From NCBI RefSeq assembly GCF_963576615.1, contig NC_088717.1, forward strand, positions 38,766,302 to 38,830,301: DNA of 64,000 nt, written 5' to 3'. The DNA comes from Watersipora subatra (taxonomy: Eukaryota; Bryozoa; Gymnolaemata; Cheilostomatida; Watersiporidae). Below, one piece after another: positions 25,401 through 49,494 of the stretch (position 1 is its first letter; each line of letters opens with the position of its first letter). The position numbers were made by a program, and so were the translations under genes. Below the pieces are notes generated by a model that was given only the letters and a program-made list of their open reading frames with translations, searched no databases and had not been told where the DNA came from.

Positions 25401-26050
25401 AATGATAGAAACATATCTATACTTTTTGATAAAATCTTTTAAATTTTGACGTGGGTAGCCTTGTTAAGGAGCCTAAATTATCGATGATGATATTTTTATA
25501 TCATTATTATATTAAAACGTTTTTAAGAGATGTCTGTGATTTAGGGTAATGTATTTAATATTAAATAGAGCATACTGTATAAAGTGTACGCTATGTACAA
25601 GTTGCTGACAAAAACACTGTATTTTATATAGATGTACACTTGCTCCTCTTGTTTTTCCAAACTTTGATTGGATTGAAATATAATACATGTTGCACAATTT
25701 GATATGTCATACATTGCGTTATGTAAACTACAATCTGTAATGATTCATTGCGGTGTATAAAGTACACTACATATGCCCACATACTTTTATATTGCATACA
25801 CTTTGTTGCGTAACGTGTATACTTGCACTCTATTAGATGGTATACAATTTTTCAGTCGGAGTATGCACACGCTTACGGAGTAGGACAGAAGATTGTACCC
25901 TATGTAGCCAGCCATATTAAAGATGTAACATTCATACATACAGACACTTTGGACAGTTTCTATGAATCCTGGGAAATAATAAGAGAGGCAAATAGAGATT
26001 GGGATATTAACATTTTTATACCAATTGCAGCTAAAAGGAATCTGACTTGA
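16312..26050 (+). CDS. Beta-1,3-galactosyltransferase (GT31), six exons
   Basis: GT31 enzymes are Golgi type II membrane proteins that transfer Gal or GlcNAc in beta-1,3 linkage to glycans. Coding exons are 16312-16461, 18963-19086, 20790-20913, 22140-22338, 23927-24115 and 25856-26050, with consistent phases. They give about 326 residues, the usual length for the family. Seen in order: a basic N-terminus and short hydrophobic anchor (LTLLIFVLSSSPLKAA), HSAPN|HTRKRLAIRMTWG, MIFFLG, QGNFIDSYRNMTHK, the metal-binding DDD in FIMKVDDDILVN, YPPFCQGMVYF, MDDVYITG, and a C-terminal domain ending at TGA. The frame stays open upstream to an acceptor at 16252, so an extra 5' exon may add residues before this Met. 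Donor and acceptor sugars cannot be told from sequence. Confidence 0.94.
17063..17953. repeat. Minisatellite bracketed by two ~65-bp direct repeats
   Basis: The segment TTTTGATTATGCATTATGGA...TTTTATAGATTATTGA occurs at 17063-17130 and again at 17890-17953 in the same orientation, on either side of the TAGACACG array. The copies differ at only a few positions. It lies in galactosyltransferase intron 1. Confidence 0.7.
17150..17785. repeat. TAGACACG-type minisatellite
   Basis: Roughly 640 bp of GTAGACAC / GTAGAAAC units. A ~180-bp higher-order unit starting GATATGCAAACGTGTCTAC occurs at 17155 and 17335, and inside it the unit appears inverted. All frames on the minus strand stay open and spell Val/Tyr/Ser/Cys/Leu repeats, which is a by-product of the repeat. 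Confidence 0.9.
18700..18835 (+). repeat. Short TTATGTAATACT repeat patch
   Basis: TTATGTAATACT-like words occur several times, and the phrase AAAACTACCTCGATCTT occurs twice. It is just upstream of galactosyltransferase exon 2. Confidence 0.55.
18963..19086 (+). CDS. Galactosyltransferase exon 2
   Basis: After acceptor TTTTTGCAG it reads HTRKRLAIRMTWGNATYY and RVKMIFFLGL, matching 'RRxAIRxTWG' and 'vFfLG' of GT31. It ends in phase 1. A second AG six bases later would break the frame. Confidence 0.93.
20790..20913 (+). CDS. Galactosyltransferase exon 3
   Basis: Acceptor CCTTTGTAG and donor GTACAA. It encodes EEKVKAIQHRLHVEQERY and DIVQGNFIDSYRNMTHKAV, the most conserved GT31 block before the DxD motif. 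It ends in phase 2. Confidence 0.94.
21945..22104. mobile_element. Solo right arm of the long-TIR MITE
   Basis: It runs from GTGCTCAAGTTTTGTTGATT to TTTCTGATAAAATCTACTTA and TAAGTTCA, matching the right end of the copy at 3333. No left arm is found upstream. It sits 36 bp before exon 4. Confidence 0.7.
22140..22338 (+). CDS. Galactosyltransferase exon 4 with DDD motif
   Basis: It encodes RWISLYCPAARFIMKVDDD and the following VWPNSKPMRDPVSKWYVSK. The three Asp are the manganese and UDP-sugar binding motif. A half copy of the long-TIR MITE ends only about 35 bp upstream of the acceptor. Confidence 0.95.
22522..22894. repeat. Dispersed repeat, copy A (pairs with 29510-29943)
   Basis: It shares with the second copy GCTGCAATGCCATCAT, GTGATTCAG, TGGTTTGTT, and GCTTGTC...CTTCAGCACTGGC. 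About 370 bp, non-coding, in galactosyltransferase intron 4. Weak end similarity suggests a worn DNA transposon, but this is not proven. Confidence 0.65.
23220..23880 (+). repeat. Degenerate TTAACTGAGTACTA-type tandem region
   Basis: Words such as ACTGTTAACTGAGTACT recur irregularly for ~650 bp up to about 45 bp before exon 5. The array is old and heavily mutated. Confidence 0.65.
23927..24115 (+). CDS. Galactosyltransferase exon 5
   Basis: It encodes EEYLPEIYPPFCQGMVYFLT, then MDDVYITGLL, the acidic motif thought to hold the catalytic base in GT31. It is in phase 0 at both ends, with donor GTAAGC. Confidence 0.94.
24678..25458. mobile_element. MITE with long terminal inverted repeats, copy 5, with internal minisatellite
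   Basis: The left arm is AAAAGATTTTATCAGAAAGT...GGATTAAAATTGACAAAACT and the right arm GATCAAGTTTTTCGATTTTA...TTTTTGATAAAATCTTTTAA. The middle has been expanded by a 20-bp tandem array (24992-25156). It lies in galactosyltransferase intron 5. Confidence 0.7.
24992..25156 (+). repeat. 20-bp minisatellite, about 8 units
   Basis: The unit is CTATAGCAATGTCTCTGAGG, with single-base variants. It lies wholly inside the MITE at 24678. Confidence 0.9.
25856..26050 (+). CDS. Galactosyltransferase terminal exon
   Basis: It encodes the C-terminal 64 residues beginning SEYAHAYGVGQKIVPYVASH and ending AKRNLT, then TGA at 26048-26050. Confidence 0.92.
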   Translation, partial: SEYAHAYGVGQKIVPYVASHIKDVTFIHTDTLDSFYESWEIIREANRDWDINIFIPIAAKRNLT

Positions 26051-26490
26051 CTTCCCACATCTCTAGAAAAAGAAAAGGGATGTTTTAGCTGATTAAAGTC
26101 AGCGTTGTAAATGCTGACTAAAGATTCATGGTTGTAATCATGGCAAATGATTTCTAGAAAATTTGAATTCTAAGGTATTCTTCCAAATTTTCCTATTTGA
26201 TGTCTTTGATTTCCTTTTCAGATAGTAAGCACTAGTTTTTTTCTATGACAATATGCAGGTCTTAGATTGTGTATTGTGGAATCTTTTCCTTTCAATTTGG
26301 ACAGGAGACATTTGCTTATAGAACTTGTGTTAAATTTTATTATATTGTAGATTGCTTTATGTTACACATTTTTCTGTCGTATACAAAATGAATTGTGAAT
26401 GTCATTATACTACATATAGTGCATTGATTCGTTTAAAATGAAGACTGGCCTGTCACTTTGTCGGTGACTTTATAAGCATTAGAGTCATTT

Positions 26491-26496
26491 AATAAA
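26491..26496 (+). terminator. Candidate polyadenylation signal of the galactosyltransferase
   Basis: AATAAA lies 440 nt past the stop, before the hairpin pair at 26647. This is positional inference only. Confidence 0.35.
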
Positions 26497-26646
26497 ATAA
26501 GATATCTTTGGACTTTTGATTGCTTGCACCGCAATAGATTTATTGAGAGCTATATGTTTCCAATAGACTATAATGATAGCGCTTTTCAAAAACTCAAGCA
26601 AGGTTACATATCATCGTGTAGGACATATTTTGGTGAACACTAAATA

Positions 26647-26706
26647 TTTTAACTCCCTCTTCTTGCTACCGCTTATTTGAGCAGTAACAAGAAGAGGGAG
26701 TTAAAA
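26647..26706. repeat. 23-bp near-perfect hairpin
   Basis: TTTTAACTCCCTCTTCTTGCTAC pairs with its inverted copy at 26684-26706, with 22 of 23 positions complementary and a 14-nt loop. A second perfect 9-bp hairpin (GCCAACTTG / CAAGTTGGC, 26712-26738) follows after five bases. Confidence 0.85.
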
Positions 26707-27359
26707 TGTGAGCCAACTTGTGCTGAGCTCAAGTTGGCCTAACATGTGAAACAAAAGAGAAGCACGCAGTTGTTGCATGTTATAAAAGTAGCACATCAAA
26801 TACGAATTTCAGCACAAAAATATTTGAATGAAAGTGAAAAAACATTAAAGCTTGTGCAACAAGCAAACCACAAATTGAGTTGTAATGAAACCAATAGATC
26901 GGTTTATGTTCATTGTGTGCAAAGATAGCTGGAATAGCAGGATGCAATTTTTGAGTTTTTGTGACGCATTTTTGACCTCGAATTTCAGTTTGCCAATGTG
27001 TATGTTTTTTGTATTTTTATTTTATCTTCAGTCATTTGATTATCCTTTCTAATCTAAGTATAATATACATGTATAAAGGTTAGCTTCACCAATTACCAGT
27101 TTCTAATAATCATGGGTTCAATCTTTACACTAGGATTGAAGGAAATTTTGTGTTTGTTTATCATCATTCTCCCAGCTACATATGTATGAGTAGCCACTAT
27201 CAATATATTTGAGACTTTTAGAAATAAATTTTGTTGCTATAATTATATTTATAATAGCCAAATATGTATTTCAATCACTAACTGTGCAGTTATCTTTTGC
27301 TCTGTAGTCCTAACTATAAATAGTTTTTACAGCTGGTAGTCTCTCTTGTTTCTATGTGT

Positions 27360-27660
27360 TTGTAGTTAGGGTGGACTATCACAGTGGTACTCTGGTATGC
27401 CATGATAGATTACCAGGTGTAATGACTATCGTACAACTCTGAAATACCAGTGAACAGTTGAGTGATGCATTTGGCAGCATGCTTGTCTGCCAAGCTAAAT
27501 GTCTGAGTTCAAATTCTATGGGATGTAACCTCTTTACTAACATGCAACTCTGGCTTCAAACATATGGATAGATGGACAGACGGACAGACGGACAGACGGA
27601 CAGACGGACAGACGAACAAATGCACAGACGCACAGACGAACAGACAAACATGGTTCTTAT
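27360..27660 (+). repeat. tRNA-derived SINE with GACAGACG tandem tail
   Basis: The head includes GCATGCTTGTCTGCCAAGCT and a B-box-like GAGTTCAAATTC. The tail carries about ten ACAGACGG units (27567-27650) before TGGTTCTTATACCACAG. Confidence 0.6.
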
Positions 27661-29509
27661 ACCACAGATTGCCAAATACTGTTGACTATTAGAGAAGGAT
27701 TTATTTAGCTATTTGTTATTATATTTCGCTGACTTTTATTAGCCTTCAGCTGATATCATTAAATATTATTGGCTAGATGCAACAGATATTGGATGTTACT
27801 GCAATTGCTAATTACTGAAGAATACCACAACTCCAAAGAAACAAGGACTGCTATGATTTAGCACTGTAGGTAACACAGTTTAAGCTACTTCTATTATAAC
27901 TAAAAAACCACAAATAAGAATTGCCATGTGATCACATGTCTAACAGCTGTCAATCAGAGGAGGTCAAAGGGTTATATAAGGCCTGGACATCTCCTGGCGC
28001 AACTCTGGAAGAGGTCCTTTCCATAGTTAGATTGACTCTAAAATATTACATTATATGCACAGCAGTCAGCATGAAAACGGGGTTTGTTGATTTTGCTACT
28101 CAAACACTTTGTAACAAATCTTTTATAAATTATATTATCCTGTTTCGATAGAATTGTTTGAAACTCTGATATGCTAGAACCCACTCTGCTCCTTTTATAA
28201 ATTCACTCAACTCTGAGTGGAGCTTAGATATGTACAAAATATATGTACAAGATATGTACTAGATTACAAGATGTACAAAATCAAAAACAATCTTAATCAT
28301 TGAAAACAAATATGTTTCAAGTTCTTTAATTAAACTTATTAGGATATTAATTTTTTGAAATATAATTTATCACACTAGTTTCAAGTCAACTTCAAAATTG
28401 CAGTATCACCAGATACTGTTGGAGGATATCATTGCTTAGCTTGTAAAAAATTCTTAAAGTTTTAATCCTTTTTTCATTAGCTAGTAGATTTTAAAAATAT
28501 GCTAATAAATTTTGTTTTATCATAGCAGCAGTGGTGTAGTTGTCAGAATAAATAGTAAAATAATTAGCTATAAAATATGAACCAATATTTAGGAACAAAA
28601 TTCACTTCCTTCGACAGTCGAGTACTTTAAGTTGAAGTTGCTTACTCATGTTTATGAACTGACAACTCTGTAATTTATTAAAAATTATTTGTTTTGCTCA
28701 CCAACATCTAATCTAAAAATGAGGTGTTTTTAATGCAGTTGTCATATATAACTTATAAGTATATAAATAATCAGTATATACTGGCTTTTTGTTGATTTGT
28801 AAAACTGTTGACTCGTTTCTGGAATGATAGCTTTGCAGTGTAAATTATAACTGAAAATGGAATTAGTTCTTTTAAATTAGTGCGATGACCTCATTGGCCT
28901 TTTCCTTGACTAGCTTTAAGCAAGTTGTTATTAAGAACTTATAGTTCTTTACTTTCACTAACCTGTAGTGTAGACCTTTGGCTGACCATTTGTTATGTGA
29001 ACTGTCACATACCCACCCTGCGCTGTCACCTTGTCATTCGGATCTATGACATTGGTCAGTACTATAAATATAGAAAGAGTTGACATGAAATACACTGGTA
29101 TAGCTCGAGTAGAGAATAGACACAACTTAGACGTTTTAGTTACTAATCATTTTAATATCATCATCAAAGTCATCAATCATCAAAATGCAATCACTGTTGG
29201 CGTCTTTGCAAGCCATGGCACTGCCATTAAACAGGCAATACTCAGAGCTCTTAAATCTTTTTCTGTTGTTTAAAATAGAAAAGAAACCAAGTATTTTAAT
29301 TAATGTTTCAAGCTCATGCATGTGGGTGTTTATGCTTATGAGAAATGTTGCAGCAAAAAACCTATGCATTTTGTAAACTTGGTAGCATTGGAGGTAATTT
29401 TAATTTTTATCTAAAGCAAACTTTGTCTAACAAGCACTAGCCCAAGTCAATGACACAGGCAGGTCATTGTCATTTCACTTATTTTACTGACAATTGCTAA
29501 GTTATCATT

Positions 29510-29943
29510 CAGCCATAGCATAGTGACACACCCCCATATGGAGCTGCAATGCCATCATTAAAACAGCAGTGTCAGTTTTATTCTGTCGTGATTCAGCGCC
29601 ACAGTTTGCAAGCGAAACACCCACGCAACGTGCCATTTTCGTGCAATAGAAACGGCCTTAGCTACTAACAGCGTCGCACTTGATTCTTGATGCAGTAGTA
29701 ACACAAGCTGCTGACTAATTAGTGTCATGTGCAAAGCGAATAATGCCACAAGAAGTAGTAGTTTTTTCTCCTGATCATCGATGGTTTGTTCTGTCCTTGA
29801 GATTTAAAGGTACAACCTCAACATAAGGCGTGACACAACTGTCATTTTATCATAATGCCCTATGGAAACATTATCTGCTTGTCGGTGCAGCGCTTCAGCA
29901 CTGGCACACCCAGGTGTCGCTAACTACCGCTTTATAGAAACTT
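29510..29943. repeat. Dispersed repeat, copy B (pairs with 22522-22894)
   Basis: It has the same order of shared blocks as copy A, with an extra ~60 bp near 29685-29755. Confidence 0.65.
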
Positions 29944-29994
29944 ACCATACCTGTTCAGTTAACTAAATAATCTGAAGCTATATGCAATGAATTT

Positions 29995-30358
29995 TCTATA
30001 TATATAAATCTCAAAGTTTGTCTGTCTGTGTGTCCTTCAGTATGTATGGCTATAGCTATTAAGATTTTGTAATCTAAATCTAACAAAGAGCCGGATTTGC
30101 TCTAACAAAGATTGTAACCACAGGTTTGTCATCCAATTGTCTAATCACGAGTCTACGAAGTCTCTTACAATTCATACCTCTTGCTATATACTGCATACAC
30201 ACTTTTGCGATTTCACATGCTATATTACTTATCAATCGAAACTCTACTAGCTCTGGTAAATGTTGGTAAATGGTAAATTTTGTATATGCTAAATAACAAA
30301 AATTTCTGTCAAAAGACTTTTTTTATTACCTAAGCAACGCCGGGCATTCACCTAGTTA
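29995..30358 (-). mobile_element. Composite tRNA-containing retroelement, minus copy
   Basis: On the minus strand it starts CCCGGCGTTGCTTAGGTAAT, passes a tRNA-like A box (TGATTAGACAATTGG) and B box (GGTTACAATC), and ends CAAACTTTGAGATTTATATA. Confidence 0.65.
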
Positions 30359-30545
30359 CTACATAAATTCATTTTAGTTGAAACTTATATTCGCCCAACA
30401 ATATTTGCCCAGCAAACAAACCTTACCAACAATGTTATACATAACTAATACTCTGTCATTCCTGTGCATTGTGTGAGAAATCATCACGTGTAATAACTAT
30501 TTGCACAATTATTCCAAAATCCTGCAAGGCGAATGATTGATGCAT

Positions 30546-30670
30546 GGGGTAATGTGTCGGATGGCTAAGCGGAATATTGTGCATTCAACTTGCACATGAT
30601 GCAATCCTTTTTCTAACCTCCAACCGTGGTTTCAGACAAATGGACAAATACGGCTCTTATTATAGTAAAG
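30546..30670 (+). repeat. tRNA-derived SINE abutting the composite element
   Basis: The head GTCGGATGGCTAAGCGGAAT with B-box-like GATGCAATCC is followed by the tail ACGGCTCTTATTATAGTAAA, directly continuous with ACTAGCTGTGCTACCCGG of the next element. Confidence 0.65.
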
Positions 30671-31112
30671 ACTAGCTGTGCTACCCGGTGTTGCCCAGCT
30701 AGTAAAGATCAGCACATAAACAACAGCAGGTTAGGAGAGTTGCCTGGCACTTGCTATTAGCCTGGCACATTTCCAATGAATAATTTGAGTAAGCTTACTA
30801 ATAAGAGCTACCGCTTTTCATGATGGTACGCCATCACTTTGCGTCATGATGGAAAGCGGTAGTGTATTTGCTCCCATATAGCATACATATATCGCCTAAG
30901 GAATCTATCAAGCTCGTGTGGCTTAATTGGTAAAGCATCGGAGTGGTGCCCCGAGGGTCGGACTGGTGCACCGTATGGTCCAAGATCAAATCTTCTGTGA
31001 TATGGATTCTTTATCCCAAGATATTAATAGCTCTAGCTGGACATACCGAAGGACCACAGAAAACTGATGACAGACGACAAACTTTGAGAAATATACATGT
31101 ATATAGATATAA
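30671..31112 (+). mobile_element. Composite tRNA-containing retroelement, plus copy 1
   Basis: It starts ACTAGCTGTGCTACCCGGTG. At 30913 it has a clear A box (TGGCTTAATTGG) and, 50-60 bp on, GATCAAATC as B box, and it ends CAAACTTTGAGAAATATACA. An inverted pair (CTACCGCTTTTCATGATG / CATGATGGAAAGCGGTAG) lies before the tRNA-like part. No protein is encoded. Confidence 0.75.
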
Positions 31113-31663
31113 ATTCTAGAGGCATATTTTTTGGGTATAATGTTTTGGTCCATGTTACCCAGTTTATTAAGTGCCTGTGCTTATTGATACAATCAATACT
31201 GTCAAATTATTCAAATATTTTCTAATTCAGGCAAGGTTTTGTTAATTCATTTCTAATTCTGTTCTGATACAACTAGTTTAAATATTACAAAAACAGAATA
31301 TGTCAAGCCTTATTATTTGCAGCACTATATCTATGAAAATAGCATTCCTTTAGATTTTTGCATTAGATGTTTATAGAAAGTATTGTGTAGGCGGCAGTAA
31401 AACATGCAGTAGATTGAATCAAGGTCCACCAAAGAAAATCTAACTTTAGTTTTAGAATAGACCAAAATTTAACAAAGTTATTAGTATATAAAGTTAGTAA
31501 ATCTTTTAGTACACCCTTATAAACTAGCACTAGTTACATTTATTTAAAATTACAGATCTATAAAAAGATAACATATTACATGTTACAAAGGTTTAAAAAG
31601 TGACAATTTAGATCACACGTACTTTTACACTATATCTAGTGCATAACCCTACATATATATGTT

Positions 31664-32059
31664 ACTATCTGTGCTACCCTGCGTTGCCCGGGTATTAAAA
31701 ATCAGCTTATAAACAATGAGAGGTAATGAGAGTTGCCTGCCACTTGCTATTAGCCTGGCACATTGCCAACAGATAATTTGAGTAAGCTTTCTATTAAGAG
31801 CTATTGCTTCTCATGACGCTGCATCGTAACGGAAAGCGGAAGCGCTTTTGATCCCATATAGTGACATATAACGCTTATGGAATCTATCAAACTTGTGTGG
31901 CTAAATCGGTAAAGCGTCAGACTGGTGAATGGGTAGTTCCGAGATCAAATCTTCTGCAGTATGTATTTGTTATTCCAAGATTTTAATAGTTATAGATGGA
32001 CATATACAATGACAGACGATTACACAAACTTTGAGAACTATATATATATATATATATAT
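31664..32059 (+). mobile_element. Composite tRNA-containing retroelement, plus copy 2
   Basis: It aligns with the copy at 30671 along its whole length: CCTGCGTTGCCCGGGTA, GCCTGGCACATTGCCAACAG, A box TGGCTAAATCGG, GAGATCAAATCTTCTG, CAAACTTTGAGAACTATATA, and an (AT)n end. Confidence 0.75.
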
Positions 32060-32504
32060 TGAAGATGTAAAACAGCTTTTCCAGTTGAGTTAACAGAAAC
32101 ACAAGTAGACAAACTAGTCAGTTTTTCTTTGGAGTTCAGCAGACTTGTGAGCCGTGATAAGGTAGTCTGGAGATTATAATAACGTTTTATAAAATTTGAT
32201 TACTTATTCTTCCAGAAGGCTGTTCACTACATTTTTGAGCAAGAAACATCTATGCCCCTTTTTGATGAAGTTATAATCTATCCCTCAGACAGTAGCAGTT
32301 ACTATCAACTAGCTAATACCAGTACCAACCCTTTCCAGCGACACCTATCTCCAGTAGTTTGAGTTTGCAGATCATCACAGCTTTGTCAGCAGTAATAACT
32401 TGCTTTGTTTAAAGCGTATGACAATATCAAGTTATCAATCAATTGATCAATAGACAATAATGAAAAGATAGTGATGTAGGCATGCAAGCCTCGGCTTCAC
32501 CAAC

Positions 32505-47313
<14,809 letters not shown>

Positions 47314-47381
47314 ATCAGGGTAGCTACTCAGTTGAACCAAAGGCAGTCACTTCCTAATGCTTGTCCGGCTCAAGCCCTAGC

Positions 47382-47389
47382 TATTTATA
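47382..47389 (-). promoter_or_regulatory. TATA box of the amylase gene
   Basis: The minus strand reads GAGTATAAATAGC here, 69-76 nt upstream of the start codon. That leaves a 5' leader of about 40 nt if transcription starts ~30 nt downstream. No other strong core element was seen. Confidence 0.7.
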
Positions 47390-47784
47390 CTCAGCTGTCT
47401 GTAGCTTGGCACAGCTTCAATCTACATGTAGTTAATTTATTGTTTGTCAGCCAACAAGATTATCATTCATATTAAACTTCATTAAGTATTTTTATCGACA
47501 ACTAGCTCGGCGAATTCTTTTTGATTGACAAGGAAAGTGTGTGTCATTCTCGTTCGAATCGGCTGTCACACGCGCTAGAAACGAATCTGCATGTATGTAG
47601 TTAGCATTCATCAACTACCCGACATGCTTCAAGCTGTTGATTTAAGGCGCTTTCATTCTCCGCATGTGGGGAAAATGGGATCAGATACGCTTGGACTTCA
47701 GACTCTCGGACTTTGAACCCCTCACCATTTAAAAATAGATACAGTTGGTTTTACCTTGGTTGAGTATCCGATAGTACATAATAA

Positions 47785-48219
47785 ATGACTGGTGCGCCAT
47801 TTGCCAGTAGACAAGTTATATTCTTTATTTTCTTTCTGAAGTGCTTATTCATTTATTTCATTCTAATTCTTTTCTACACATTCTCATCAATCAATCAATC
47901 TGAATCTATTTAAGTTTCTATCATTCTCTTACTGACTATTACTCTGAAATATACTTACATCTGTCCATAAACACAGGACAAAGACACAGGAGTTAATACG
48001 TGGATTATGGTGATGAATTCGAGGGCGCTTATGGACAGATCTAAGCATATTTCAGAGTAATAGTCAGTAAGAGAATGATAGAAACTTAAATAGATTCAGA
48101 TTGATTGATTGATGAGAATGTGTAGAAAAGAATTAGAAAGAAATGAATGAGTGAATAGGCACTTCAGAAAGAAAATAAAGAATTTAACTTATCCACTGGA
48201 AAATGGCGCACCAGTCTTT
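47785..48219. mobile_element. Fold-back (palindromic) transposable element with 15-bp target duplication
   Basis: Two arms of about 190 bp are inverted copies. The left runs GACTGGTGCGCCATTTGCCA...CTGAAATATACTTACATCTG; the right ends GGCGCACCAGTC. The spacer is about 60 bp. The identical GATAGTACATAATAA stands at 47770-47784 and 48220-48234 in direct orientation, which reads as a target-site duplication. There is no coding capacity. It lies some 400 bp upstream of the amylase TATA box. Confidence 0.88.
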
Positions 48220-48511
48220 GATAGTACATAATAATCTAGTCAGTTAGAGCTCATTGACGGTGGACAAGTGCAAGTGTGACAATGCATCTTCTGTGGTTAA
48301 AAATCTGTACCAATATCATAATGTTTTTTAAACAATAACAGACAGTTGTAATGTATGATACAGTTTTCTCAAAAACTTATGACATTGAGAGTGCTTTTGT
48401 TGGCGCGTCAGGTTACTTGTTAGGTTACAAGTCAGGCATTCTGACTTCAATATTGTATCCTCCACAGTTTCAGGAGAAATACAGAAGATTTTATCTGGAT
48501 TGAGGTAGACT

Positions 48512-49494
48512 AGAAATTCCACAGTCATACAGCCCACGACCAAAGAGATATTGGAAAAAAAGAAAGCGTACTGATGGTTGAGAAATGCAATATTAGCAGT
48601 CAAATGGCACTGCAGTGCAATAGGATAACTGCAATGGTAGCTGTAATGTACTGGGTGTGGGTGTTATTATATACAACAAATAGCAATAATGAAAGGAAAA
48701 GATTATATGTTTATATCTTTCCCCCTGCAATAGGAGAAATGCAATATTGGCCAATATTAGAAGTAAAATGCACTGATATTATTAGAATAACCAATATTAT
48801 TAATATAGTAATAACATAAAACCAATACACAATTTTGTTTACATTTAAAAACGTCATAGTTTTTATAATCTCATAAGTATAATCTCATAATCTTAAAATC
48901 TCATAAGAATCGTTAGAAAAAAATATTATCGCCATTTCCTTTATTCACACTGCGTTGTACATCAGTTAGAATACCGAAGTACTCAGGGGTCTAAAATGTC
49001 AGTTACTTTGAAATCGGCAAAAATGAAATGATTACAGTACTCCTACGTTAATTACATAAACCTTCGACAATGCTATAGACTGGTGAAATGTGCACGTTTT
49101 TTTTCGTGAAATGCGCACGACTTTATCGTTCTATTCTCTGTCGCTCGGCGTTTCAATTTCCGGTCTTAACTTTTATTAAACGAAGCTTTTCAAGCGTTTT
49201 GTGGCGATTTTCGTCCAAATTAATCTGTCTATTTGTGTATAATCCGATCAGATGGGTAAGTTTTAAGATAATGCCGACAGTTTACAAAGACTTGGTAACA
49301 TATTTAAATAGGCTTAAATGTGTTTTGTATCGTTATTATACTTTAACGACTCTACAAAACGATGGTGAAATTTGTTTATGAAATTTCTAGACAAGGGTTC
49401 GTCTCATTGTTGATGATTAATTTTCGTAAGTTGTGTGCACATACACTTATCATAAAAACTCTCATACTTCGCTTCCGCTCGTTTGTTCGTGGGA
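48512..49494. repeat. 1-kb dispersed repeat, copy 2 (upstream of amylase)
   Basis: It is the second copy of the unit at 33693, in the same orientation and missing ~165 internal bases. It lies upstream of the amylase start. Confidence 0.85.

Larger units (their letters stand above)
26051..32215. other. Repeat-dominated interval between galactosyltransferase and amylase
   Basis: No exon with family resemblance was found. Contents are the hairpin pair at 26647, a SINE with a GACAGACG array, repeat copy B at 29510, a SINE at 30546 and three copies of the composite retroelement between 29995 and 32059. The missing last exon of the amylase should lie at the right end of this interval but was not seen. 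Confidence 0.5.

Noticed and set aside
27944..28070. Possible plus exon reading SEEVKGLYKAWTSPGATLEE
   Set aside because: Protein-like for 25 codons, but without a convincing acceptor or partner exon; the minus strand is equally open.
30913..30985. Possible functional tRNA gene
   Set aside because: The A and B boxes are good, but the stems do not pair properly and the same unit recurs inside a dispersed element, so it is a SINE-type promoter.
48328..48603. A 91-codon minus-strand frame with CLTCNLTSNLT
   Set aside because: It runs into the 1-kb dispersed repeat, has no family resemblance, and has no splice support.
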